Of a stretch of 64,000 nucleotides of DNA, positions 11,334 to 20,298 are shown piece by piece. Positions within the stretch are counted from its first letter, which is position 1, and every line of letters starts with the position of its first letter. The notes under the pieces are model-generated. The model searched no databases and had not been told where the DNA came from. It worked only from the letters and a program-made list of their open reading frames with translations. Origin of the DNA: Zizania palustris (Eukaryota; Streptophyta; Magnoliopsida; Poales; Poaceae); contig JAAALK010000082.1 of NCBI GenBank assembly GCA_019279435.1, positions 17,575,116 through 17,639,115 on the forward strand. The letters run 5' to 3'. The translations under genes and the position numbers were made by a program.

Positions 11334-12436
11334 AGGGTGTTGATTGACGGAGGTAGTTCGGCAGATATCATTTTTGTTCAAGCCTTCGATCAATTGTGCA
11401 TTTCCAGGAAGCATCTCCTTCCAGCGGCTCGTCCTTTGCAAGGCTTCGCAGGACCTCCGCTTGATGCACTTGGCCAAATAGGCCTGGAAGTTACCTTCGG
11501 AGAAGGTTTATTGGCCCGGACTGAGGAAGTAATCTTCGATGTTGTAGATGCCCCGTATGCTTACAACGTCATCACAATTATTTGTGCATGAAGATGTCCA
11601 CACAAGCAGGAGTCCTTACTGTCTTCGGAGATCAAGCTATTGCTCGGAGAGCGGAATATGGCCATGGTCCCCCTCTTGATCCAAGACAAGTAAACAGTGT
11701 ACAAGATAATGAAGAAATTTTTTCAGCCTCCTCCGAAGCTTCGAAGAAGTCCTTTCCGAGACCAAGTCCTGAGGGAGAAATTGCAACGAAGGTCATTGTT
11801 AAAGATGGTAAAGAGTATACATTTCAATTTGGTAAAGATTTACCCCCAGAAGTTGCAACCTCCTTGGAAAAGGTGGTAGAAGAAAATTTGGATGTCTTCG
11901 CTTGGTCTGACGAAGATATCACCGGAGTCGATCGGGATATCATTGAACATAGTTTACTTGTAAACCCGAAGGCCCGGCCTATTCGGCAAGGACTCCGGAA
12001 AATGTCTGCAGAAAGAGCTGCTCTAGCGAAGGACGAAGTTGAGAAATTGTTGAAGGCTGGGATTATCAGAGAAGTGGCTCACACAGAATGGTTAGCCAAC
12101 CCAGTCTTTGTCAGAAAGAAGTCTTCCGGGAAGTGTCGCATGTGCATTGATTTCACATCCTTGAATAAAGCATGCCCACGTGACCCCTACCCCATGCCCC
12201 GAATTGATCAATTGGTTGATTCCACCGCAGGTTCGGAGTTATTAAGCTTCCTTGACGCGTATTCTGGTTATCATCAAATATGGTTGAAGCGCGAAGATGA
12301 AATCAAGACGAGCTTCGTAACTCTTTCGGGAGTCTTCTGTTATGTAAGAATGCCCTTCGGCTTAAGAAATGTCGGGGCTACTTTTTCGAGGTTAGTTGCT
12401 AAGGATCTAGGTCATCAATTAGGTCATCAATTAGTT
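11334..12436 (+). pseudogene. Tat protease and RT, second copy (palm deleted)
   Basis: The protease (VLIDGGSSADIIF) is intact to about 11570. There 43 bp are missing relative to the first copy, with catc repeated at both edges, which shifts the frame. RT follows from 11582 to FLDAYSGYHQI and on to the SGVFCYVRMPFGLRN block. At about 12411-12436 a 12-base repeat (tcatcaattagg) sits next to a deletion that removes the segment holding the YMDD catalytic box. This copy therefore cannot make an active RT. Confidence 0.87.
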
Positions 12437-13940
12437 GTTAGGGTATTTAGTTTCAAGCAGGGGAATTGAAGCTAGCCCTACTCAAATAACTGCGCTACAA
12501 AAGATGGCTCCTCCGGAAAATTTAAAGCAAGTGCAAAAGCTGACTGGGCGTCTGGCAGCACTTAGCAGGTTTTTATCAAGGTCTGCGGAGAGAAGCTTGC
12601 CTATATTTAAAGCATTGAAAGGGTCCGAAGATTTTGCATGGACACCGGAGTGTCAGAAAAGCTTCGAAGATATTAAAGAGTATCTCAGTAATCTTGCTAC
12701 ACTCACGGTGCCTACTGCGGACGAAACCCTACTCCTTTACCTTGCAGCTACAGGTTCTGCTGTCAGCGCAGTCCTTGTCAGAGAAGTGGATTTCAATGGG
12801 AAGTTGGTCCAAAATCCTGTTTATTTTGTATCCGAAGCATTATCAGGAGCGAAGACAAGATACTCCGAACTTGAGAAGTTCGTTTATGCTCTGATAATGG
12901 CTTCGGGGAAGTTAAGACATTATTTTTTGGCACACAATGTAATTGTACCAACTTCGTATCCTTTAGGAGATATGCTTCGAAGTAAGGATTCCACAGGAAG
13001 GATTGGGAAGTGGGCAGTTGAGCTAGCACCCTTCGACATATCTTTCTTGGCAAGGACAGCAATCAAATCACAAGTCCTAGCAGATTTTGTAGCAGAATGG
13101 ACTCCACCTGCAAATTTGGTTCCGGAGAAGTCAAGTGATGGAGTTTGGATTGTTTACTCCGATGGGGCTTTCCAAGCATCCGGAGCAGGCATTGGAGCAG
13201 TGTTGATTTCACCTTCAGGGCAAAGAGCAATGTACTCCGCAAGACTCAACTTTAAGTCTACCAATAATATAGCGGAGTATGAAGGGATTTTATTGGGACT
13301 CCGAAAAGCACGTGCTCTAGGGGCTACAAGAATAATTATAAAGACAGATTCTCAGATAGTAGCAGGGCACGTAGATAAAAGTTTCCAAGTTCGGCATCCA
13401 CAGCTTGCAAAGTATTTAGAAGAAATCCGTAAAATCGAAGCACACTTCAAGGGTATTTCCATTCGGAGTATACCAAGAGCGGAAAATGTGCAAGCGGACA
13501 TCTTAGCGAAGGCTGCAGCCGGAGCTGTGGATGTGCCCGAAGAAGCTTTCTACGAGGAACTCAATATACCTTCGGTGCCACAAATTCCTTCTGCAGAGAT
13601 TCTTTGCATTCCTAGTGCAGATTGGAAAAATTCGATCATGGAACTTTTACAGGGAGGAACAAATTTGCCCGAAGAGCCCCAGCTGTCAAGATTAAAGCTC
13701 AGAGCCAGAAACTATCAAATAATCAACGGTATATTATACAAGGCCGGAGTATGTTCCCCTCTACTCCGATGTATATCCCAAGTCGAAGGCCAAGAAATTC
13801 TTCGAGAAATTCATGAAGGCCTTTGTGGCAGCCATTTAGCCCCTAGAGCTTTGGCAGGAAAAACACTTCGCCAGGGGCTTTATTGGCCTACAATCACAGC
13901 TGATGCGGAAAGCTTAGTCCGCACTTGTCAAGGATGCTAG
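12437..13940 (+). pseudogene. Tat RT thumb, RNase H and integrase N-terminus
   Basis: A frame of about 500 residues. It starts in the RT thumb (GYLVSSRGIEASPTQ), passes a full RNase H (YSDGAFQASGAGIGAVL, then NIAEYEGILLGLRKA, IIKTDSQIVAGHV and the later acidic positions) and a linker. It ends in the integrase zinc-binding domain (HEGLCGSHLA ... TCQGC). A TAG at 13938-13940 stops it right after the last Cys; a CAG-to-TAG change is the likely cause. Apart from that stop this is the best preserved part of pol. Confidence 0.88.
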
Positions 13941-14834
13941 TGGATGGGTCGACGGAGTCATCGCCCACCAACAGCTCTTCAAGTCATTGCTCCGGTATGG
14001 CCTATGGCCAGATGGGGTATGGATTTAATTGGTCCCTTTCCGGTAGCAAAGGGAAATCTGAAGTTCGCAGTGGTAGCTATTGAATATTCTTCTAAGTGGG
14101 TGGAAGCAGAACCCTTAACAGCTATCACTTCGAACAATGTACAGAAATTCTTCTGGAAGAACATTATTTGCCGGTTCGGAGTGCCTAGATACCTCACAGT
14201 TGATAATGGAACACAATTCGACGCAGAACCCTTCAGGAAGTTTTGCGAAGACCTAGGCATTCAGCTATGTTTTGCTGCAGTGAGGCATCCTCAGTCTAAT
14301 GGAGCCGTAGAGCGAGCCAATGGAAATATTTTATCAGGACTAAATCGAAGAATAGTAGGATTAGCAAAGGGACTGTGGACCGAAGATCTTTCGAAGATTC
14401 TGTGGTCCATTCGGACTACGCAATCAAGGTCCACAGGTTTTACTCCGTTCAGACTACTATTCGGAGATGAAGCTATGACTCCAACGGAGCTCAAAGGGGG
14501 ATCATTTCGCAGCACCGAACCGGACATTGAAGAAGAAAGACAAGCTTCGTTAGATTTATCAGAAGAAACAAGACTTCGGGCTGTAGCTAATTTATCAAAG
14601 TATCATCAGCAGACGAAGGCTTGGTTTGACCCGAAGGTTAAGCTCAATGAACTAAGACCGGGTCATCTTGTTCTACGAAGCATTATAGCACCAGGGAAGT
14701 TAGGCAATAAATGGGAAGGTCCATACCTAATTGTTCGCTCAGGGCGCCCTGGTTCATTTAAATTAGCTAATTTAGAAGGTGAAGAGTTAGCACATACTTG
14801 GCATGCGGAGCACCTAAAGCGATACTTCGCATAA
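13941..14834 (+). pseudogene. Tat integrase catalytic core and C-terminus
   Basis: It continues in frame after the TAG. The first Asp is in MDLIGPFPVAKG, the second in VDNGTQFDAEPF, and the Glu in AVERANGN, giving the DDE triad. The GPY/F-like C-terminal module (GKLGNKWEGPYLIVRS) and the end HLKRYFA follow, with TAA at 14832-14834. There is no chromodomain, which fits Tat rather than chromoviruses. It is the last plus-strand gene of the element. Confidence 0.9.
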
Positions 14835-15019
14835 GGGCTCCTTGTAATTCGCTTGTAATCATCTTCTAAATCAATAAAGCATATGATCCTGATAGTGCCT
14901 TCCCCTCATAGACTTCCAGCTTCCAAGTGGACGCACTGGAACCGCGGGGTCGACCGAGAGGGAAGTGTCATGAAGCTGGGTTGTATTTTCGGACTTCGAA
15001 GCTTCCGACGTGGGGGCTG

Positions 15020-15395
15020 GCATAATCCGGAGCCCAGGCCACCGGCTTGTAGGCATCCGTAAAAGAGCCCAAAACCACATCCTACGGAGTCCAAGCCATT
15101 GGCTGGTAGACTTCCGTAAAAAGAGCCGAAGGTGGCCAAAATCTGCGGAGTCCAAGCCATTGGCTGGTAGACTTCCGTAAAAAGAGCCGAAGGTGGCCAA
15201 AATCTGCGGAGTCCAAGCCATTGGCTGGTAGACTTCTGCAAAAAGAGCCGAAGGTGGCCAAAATATACGGAGTCCAAGCCATTGGCTGGTAGACATCCGT
15301 AAAAAGAGTCCAAAGAGACCATTGCAAACTCCGAACCATTGGTTCGACAGAGATCGCAAAAATAAGCCGAAGGTGGCTAAAGCAAAACAGAATTT
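15020..15395 (+). repeat. 61-bp tandem repeats in the Tat 3' region
   Basis: The block gtccaagccattggctggta recurs at about 15089, 15150, 15211 and 15272, a 61-bp period. The rest of the unit reads gacttccgtaaaaagagccg and aaggtggccaaaatc. Weaker copies lie on both sides (about 15026 and 15329), giving about six units. Three spacers of equal length with very few differences show it is a true tandem array. Six-frame ORFs through it are repeats of one another and not genes. Confidence 0.9.
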
Positions 15396-15742
15396 GAGCC
15401 ATGAGCTTCGAATGTCTGTTAACATAGTCCAAAGTGACAAATTTTTTACGACACTAAAGTGTCCTGAAAGTTATCTCAAGTGATTTCTTTCATAAAACAA
15501 AGGTACTAAGTTACCATTCTTCCGACTGCACAAAGTCGAAGACATTTCATAAGATTTTAAAAGATCTTTAAATGACAGAGGGGCTCCGAACCTCCAAAAA
15601 ATTGAACTCCGAAGTTTTTTCTTTGCGCATAACCATCTTTGAATACATTTCGAAGTTGTTTATACCCAAAGAGGGGCTAGTAAATATGGAGACAATTTTA
15701 AATCGGCATTCATTATTGAAATAAATGTGTTTACAAATTACA
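15396..15742. other. Non-coding stretch in the Tat 3' region
   Basis: Between the tandem repeats and the end of the minus-strand ORFs. No ORF and no repeat that I can see. It would be the 3' side of the antisense transcript. Confidence 0.5.
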
Positions 15743-16210
15743 CTATGAAAAATCGGTATCTATACCAAGAAGGAATCGGAGACCTCTTCGGTCCCTAGAG
15801 CTAGGGGTGGAACGACTAGTTCCAGCATCAGAAGTTCTAATAACTTTACGTTTAACTCTCTTCCTCCCCTTCGAAGCTCTAAAATCCTTCTGCTCTTGTT
15901 GAAGCTCGGCCCAAGTTCGAAGTCGTTCAGTGCTTCTTTCCCAGCTTCTAAGATCTTCAGATCTTTTATTTCGAGCTTCACCTTCGTCTTCAGACCAAAT
16001 AGTGTCTTCAGAAGACGAGGTGTTTACGTTAACCTCTTTCTCTTCCTCTTTAATATAAGACATTACATCTTTGATTATTTCGGGCGCAATTACGCCAGAG
16101 TCATCTCGAGGAATTAGAAATCGAGGACGCTTGTAAGTCTTTAGAAGTTCGAAGGTATTCCATAGTGAGCGAAGTTCATCGTTAAGCTCTAACACTTCGA
16201 TGTCTTCCAT
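15743..16210 (-). CDS. Antisense ORF of the Tat element, last segment (charged protein)
   Basis: Minus-strand frame starting at ATG 16210 (MEDIEVLELNDELRSLW), about 155 residues. It is acidic in the middle (SEDTIWSEDEGEARNKRSED) and has a basic cluster near the end (KGRKRVKRKVIR), which looks like a nuclear localisation signal. A TTTTTAG acceptor-like sequence ends at 16223, just upstream, so it may be a last exon. Joining it to the previous segment with the visible donors does not keep the frame, so it may also be a separate unit. No known domain recognised. Confidence 0.5.
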   Translation of the reverse strand: MEDIEVLELNDELRSLWNTFELLKTYKRPRFLIPRDDSGVIAPEIIKDVMSYIKEEEKEVNVNTSSSEDTIWSEDEGEARNKRSEDLRSWERSTERLRTWAELQQEQKDFRASKGRKRVKRKVIRTSDAGTSRSTPSSRDRRGLRFLLGIDTDFS

Positions 16211-16310
16211 AAGAGGCAAAGCCTAAAAATATGACAAACAAGATTTTCATTGATAAATGTTTACAAGCATGAAGCTTTACATAGTCAAAAATCCTAAATG
16301 ATTCCTAAAC

Positions 16311-17135
16311 CTACGGGTTCGGAGGAGGCTGACTGCTCGAAGCTTGGTTCCGAACTTGCTTCTGGCGTTGGCCTTCATCGATCCAAGCCTTGATTGCGGA
16401 ACGACCTTCGGCTCTCCATGAGGTTTGAAAGGCTCGCCAGGCAGCAGTCACGCCTTCGGAAGGATTTAAAAGTCGTTCATCGTCGAAGGTAATAGAGCCC
16501 TCTGCACTCGGAGTGATTGTTCGACCCAAGTCCTCGTAGTAACGAAGTAGTCCGAGGGCAGACACTTGTCCGGAGAGTTCTCCGTAACAAATGCCTGCCG
16601 TCTTCATTTGCGTCGCTGCTCCTTGGATCCTTTTTAACCGGCGCAGCAGAGTGACGTTGTCATCTGAAGGAAGTGATCCAGTAGTACCGAAGTACTCCAG
16701 AACGCCTAGCATCTGTTCTATGACCTCCGTAGCTACCTTCTCGGACTTAAGCTTTTCTTCAATTAGTGCATCCTTGCTCGAAGTCGTTTCTGCTAGAACT
16801 CCGGAAATCCTAGCATTCTCCGTAGTTAAAATATTCTTCTGATTTAGGAGTTGGCTAGCTTCCTCTTGGAGCCTCACAAGTTCGGACCCAGCATTAGCAT
16901 GCTCCAACCGAACCTTTTCAATTTCTGCCCGAAGCACGATTCTTTCTGCTTCGAGCTCTTTATTAGCAGCCTCCAAGCCCTGTCTGGCCCTATGCTCCGT
17001 CGAAATCATGTTATCCATTTGAACTACTCTAGCTTCGGAGAAAGACAAGTTACGTTTAAGAGCTTCATTTTCTTCCCGAAGCTGAGCAATTTCATTTTCG
17101 CTTGATAAAGTTGCAGCGCGGGCCAAGACCGCTTG
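16311..17135 (-). CDS. Antisense ORF of the Tat element, coiled-coil exon
   Basis: Minus strand, about 270 residues. An exon start at 17135 is set by the acceptor TTTTTTTAG, and the frame ends at TAG 16311. Roughly the first 130 residues have the heptad-like pattern of a long coiled coil (SSENEIAQLREENEALKRNL and following Glu/Leu/Arg-rich repeats). A segment with LRRLKRIQGAATQMK and a Ser/Pro tail follow. It joins in frame to the upstream exon across a 65-bp GT-AG intron (17136-17200). Function unknown; the fold suggests dimer or complex formation. Confidence 0.6.
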   Translation of the reverse strand, partial: QAVLARAATLSSENEIAQLREENEALKRNLSFSEARVVQMDNMISTEHRARQGLEAANKELEAERIVLRAEIEKVRLEHANAGSELVRLQEEASQLLNQKNILTTENARISGVLAETTSSKDALIEEKLKSEKVATEVIEQMLGVLEYFGTTGSLPSDDNVTLLRRLKRIQGAATQMKTAGICYGELSGQVSALGLLRYYEDLGRTITPSAEGSITFDDERLLNPSEGVTAAWRAFQTSWRAEGRSAIKAWIDEGQRQKQVRNQASSSQPPPNP

Positions 17136-17200
17136 CTAAAAAAACTGAAGTAAGAAACTATTCATGTATAATTTGCTATTGGTTCGAAGGTGCTCCGTAC

Positions 17201-18330
17201 CTGGTAAGCTGCTCGTTCCATAGCAACGTTTAGCTCCGAACTCTTCGCCCTGCTTAAAATCGCTACCAGCTCTGTCTCCCCGACTTCGCGACTGACTTGA
17301 CCTAAAGGTTTGAGCAGAGTCCGAAGGCCGGTTCTTTGCTCCAAAAAAGGAGTTAAAAGAGGGAGCATTGCCGAAGCTTCTTGGTCATCCCTGCTTGGCG
17401 AAGCTCCGGAGCGTTCTCCTGAGGTCCTTGGAACTTCGGTAGATGGCCCCCCCTCAGTTGATTGACTTTCATCTGTTGATTCAGACGAAGTTGATCCTTG
17501 AGCAGGGAGAGGCTCTACATGTCTTTTACCCCTTCCAGGCCCCTGTTGAGCGACCTCCGGGTGCGGCTCCGAAGTTGTCGAAGGCCTTTGAATTATATCT
17601 TCGCGATGTACTTCTACAGAAGGGGGCTCTGCAAAAGCAAAGGTATTATACATTGCATAATTTTGCAGAAAATAATAAAGAATTATGTGAAGTTTACCTT
17701 CGACATTCTGGGGGCGATCAAGCACCGGACTGCTCGGAAGATCAAAGGTGAGGTCTTCATCTGAATCCAAAGTTAAAACTTCAACTGCCGGAGTATCTCC
17801 GTGAGCAGTCCTCCCTTCATCCACAGCTGAAGTTGTAGTAACTTCAACTTCACTTTCGCCCACAGGGACTTCGATTTGCTCTTCTTCTTGAGCATCTGGA
17901 GCTCTCACTTCTTCAATGTTAGCCTGAGACTCCGGCATACCTGCAGTATCTTCAATATGAATATCTTTTTGAGCCGCATCTTCATCAATCAACCTCACTA
18001 ATAGTTTACCTTCGTCTTCTTTAGAACCGGAGGTTGAGGTTCTTGGGCTCGGAGATGCAGGTTTTCTAGGCTTCCGAGCCACCTTCTTCACCGGAGTCTT
18101 TGTGGAGCTCGAAGCTCCGGCTTCAGCTATCCTCTTCTTGGGTCCTTTCTCCGAAGGCACCCAGTCCATCAGAGGGGGCGGAGTCATCTCCAACATTCCC
18201 CATACTCTGTTAAACCTCTCCCAACTCCCGACCAATTTAACTCTCCATTCTTTTTCAGTCGGAGTTGGGGCACCCAAAATCTTCTCCGAAGCCCTTATAA
18301 TTTGCTCTGAAGTAATAGGGGCTGAAGAAG
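17201..18330 (-). CDS. Antisense ORF of the Tat element, Ser/Pro/acidic exons
   Basis: Minus strand. The frame starts after an acceptor at 18331-18332 (SSAPITSEQIIRASEKILG, then KEWRVKLVGSWERFNRVW) and runs to a CAG/GTACGG donor at 17200. A basic stretch (TKTPVKKVARKPRKPASPSP) could be a nuclear signal and is followed by acidic, low-complexity sequence. Inside lies a likely 69-bp intron (17629-17697, GTAAAC...TTTTGCAG). It is AT-rich and a multiple of three, so the frame stays open through it. No catalytic motif is recognised. Confidence 0.6.
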
Positions 18331-18403
18331 CTAAAAAATAAATAATTCAAGTTAGTCTTTCTTCAAAGTAAATATGTATAATACATGTTGGTTTCGAAGT
18401 TAC

Positions 18404-19147
18404 CTGCAGAGCTCGAAGTCAAGTTAATCTTGCGGAGACCGCCTTCCAATCATCCTCGAAGACGATAGGCCAGTTGGCCATCAGCGGAGAAATTTGCAGG
18501 CCGAGGAATTCTTCGGCTAAGTCTCGCATTCTTAACCTTCGGCTAATCTTTTGAAGCAGGTTAAGACGAGCTTCGAGTTGACCTTCGTTGGGCTGCACTA
18601 AAGCTTCCTTCCGGAATCGAATTTCTTTAAGGGGCCCGGCCAGAGGACTGCTTGCCCCAACTTCGGCATAGAACCATCTCAGAACCCAATCAGTATACCA
18701 TCTGGCATTGATGGCCTTGGCAGGAAACTGAAGGGCATACTCATCTCGAAGCCTAAAGTTGATACTACCGAAGGATACTACTACTTTTTCGCCTCCGGGG
18801 CCTACGAAGGTCTTCGGTTGGCATGTAGCCCTATGTAATGCAGCGAAGATCTCTGCCCTTCCTTCACACCCTTCGGCTCTCAAGGCCCATTCGAAGATAG
18901 CCAGTCTAGCTACCGCATTCGGAGATAACTGAGGGAGGGTGACATGGAAAAGATCAAGTACCTCCGCCAGGAAGTCTACTGCAGGAAGGCCCAAGCCAGC
19001 TTCGAAGAAAGCTTCGAATACAACTACTTTTCCGGGTCTTGGCGATGGAATCATTTCTTTGCCTGGCTTCCGGATCATAACTCCATTACTAATTTTCCCT
19101 CCCGCTGCGATTGCCAGTGACTCTCTCTTGCAGGTAGAAGGCCCCAA
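18404..19147 (-). CDS. Antisense ORF of the Tat element, putative gypsy-type transposon domain
   Basis: Minus strand, about 245 residues. It contains FEAFFEAGLGLPAVDFLAEV, then LDLFHVTLPQLSPNAVARLA. To my memory this matches the Pfam family named putative gypsy type transposon (Transposase_28), found in many grass proteins linked to retroelements. The exon begins after a CTTTCTAG acceptor-like site at 19148. It has a CTGCAG/GTAAC donor at 18403 and a 73-bp intron to 18331. An in-frame TGA at 18419-18421, just before the donor, would end the protein early unless the reading differs. The role of the domain is unknown; I infer only that it belongs to the element. Confidence 0.65.
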
Positions 19148-19243
19148 CTAGAAAGATTGATCCAAGTATTTTGTTGATGGCGGGCACAGACCTTGGTCAT
19201 CGACGATTTGGGGATTTCTCCCTCCTGCCGCCATGGATGTCAC

Positions 19244-19347
19244 CGCCGGTATCGAGGTGCCGCCGCCAACGTTGCCGCCGCTGCTGCTGCAGCCGCCTGC
19301 TGCCGAGCCAAGGCCGACGGAGGTGCAGATCCCTTAGTCTTCACCAT
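19244..19347 (-). CDS. Possible first exon of the antisense gene
   Basis: The ATG at 19347 on the minus strand starts an open stretch rich in Ala and Gln (VKTKGSAPPSALARQQ followed by an Ala run). A CG/GTGACA donor follows at 19243. It lies about 120 bp after a TATA box. The phase of this donor does not match the frame of the next exon (18404-19147), so either the true start differs or the gene is mutated here. Confidence 0.35.
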
Positions 19348-19798
19348 TGTGGTCGCTGGATTGCTTTGAGGAAATGGAGGCTAGGGCTCAAAGAATTCAA
19401 AGGGCTAAAAAGTGTTTGATTGCGAGAATGCGGTGAAAAGGTAACCGGGTAAGTTCTAGGCCTTCTATTTATAGCCTAGATTTCACTTTTTTACCGTTAG
19501 TCCATGTCGTTTCACATTCCTGCCGTTACTTTTCTCCGAGATTAACGCTTACTACAGTTTCGTTAGAAACAGAAAACTAACGGCTATTTTCTCTAAGTCT
19601 AAAAGACTTTCGAACTTCTTGAGTCGGTTCTAAGATAGTTCGAAAAGCAATTATCTTAAACTGATTCGGAGTTTATATCTTCATGCATTTCGGAGATGAA
19701 CTAAAAACCAATAACCCCTATGTTTGGTTATTTTTTCCTTCCGTATACTGCTCTCCTAATGTTACAGGTCAAACGGAGAAGCGTATTCGAGGGGCTAC
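19348..19798. other. Upstream region of the antisense gene, up to the 3' LTR
   Basis: No gene on either strand. It holds the minus-strand TATA box. At the plus-strand end (about 19788-19798) is a short purine tract, cgaggggctac, immediately before the LTR, the probable polypurine tract for plus-strand DNA priming. Confidence 0.55.
19466..19473 (-). promoter_or_regulatory. TATA box of the antisense gene in the Tat element
   Basis: On the minus strand the context reads ggcTATAAATAgaagg, a textbook plant TATA box. It is placed upstream of the antisense exons and about 325 bp inside the 3' LTR border. A start site 25-35 bases on would leave a leader of about 90 bases to the ATG at 19347. It is separate from the LTR promoters, which point the other way. 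Confidence 0.6.
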
Positions 19799-20293
19799 TG
19801 TTGGGGGAAAATATCTCATCTTCGGGGTTATTGCCGAAACAACATAGAGGCAGACAGCAGATTCGAAGGTTCCCAGACGTTCATCTTCGAAGATGCTCGA
19901 AGTCAAGTTCGAAGTACGAAGATAGGCATTGGTTCGGACTACACCTTCGAACTAATGCTTTTCAAGATCTTTTCTGCCAGCTAAGATGGAAGACTTATCT
20001 TCTTTCTCATTAGATTAGTCTTTTACCATTTTAGCCCTATTAAGGGAGCCGAATAGTTTCCACTATGTCGGTTGTAATAGAGGGGTAAATAGGTCTTTTC
20101 CTTAATATCTGGGCCTATAAATACCCCCCATTTCACCCTGTAATAGAGACCGAATACAAGTTATTCAATACACACATTCGAACTATTCTAAGTTATTATC
20201 CTTTCGGAGGCTTAGAACAGTTCTTTTCACAAACACTTCGTCTGTTAGTTTATATTCTACAGAAACCTGTTAGCGTAATCTTTTACACCAACA
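19799..20293 (+). repeat. Tat element 3' LTR
   Basis: 495 bp, the same length as the 5' LTR, with 10 single-base differences by my alignment and no gaps. It ends CCAACA at 20293 and is followed by the target duplication CCAAC (20294-20298). The TATA box is at 20116-20123. Confidence 0.95.
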
Positions 20294-20298
20294 CCAAC

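Larger units (their letters stand above)
10630..13313 (+). repeat. Internal partial duplication in the Tat element (second copy)
   Basis: From about 10630 the sequence repeats what starts at about 7778 in gag (attgcaagaagt) and runs parallel to 7778-10629 up to RNase H. It then continues past the point where the first copy was cut. The unit is about 2.85 kb. The second copy has a 43-bp deletion near 11571 and a roughly 150-bp deletion near 12436. In a 370-base RT stretch I counted 19 differences between copies (about 5%). The junction shares only one or two bases between the two parents. Confidence 0.9.
6211..20293 (+). mobile_element. Complete Tat-type Ty3/gypsy retrotransposon, nested
   Basis: Two 495-bp LTRs begin TGTTGG and end CCAACA. 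The 5-bp target duplication CCAAC is present at 6206-6210 and 20294-20298. The inside has a primer site, gag, protease, RT, RNase H and integrase on the plus strand. A long 3' region follows, with tandem repeats and a spliced minus-strand gene. That layout (integrase last, no chromodomain, extra antisense ORFs) is known for the Tat lineage (RIRE2/Grande-like). The two LTRs differ at 10 positions by my count, about 2%. Using 1.3e-8 substitutions per site per year for grasses, that is roughly 0.8 million years. The pol is damaged and internally duplicated. Confidence 0.93.

Noticed and set aside
15060..15330. Regularly spaced repeats resembling a CRISPR array
   Set aside because: The 61-bp unit repeats as a whole with no unique spacers, and the setting is a plant retrotransposon.
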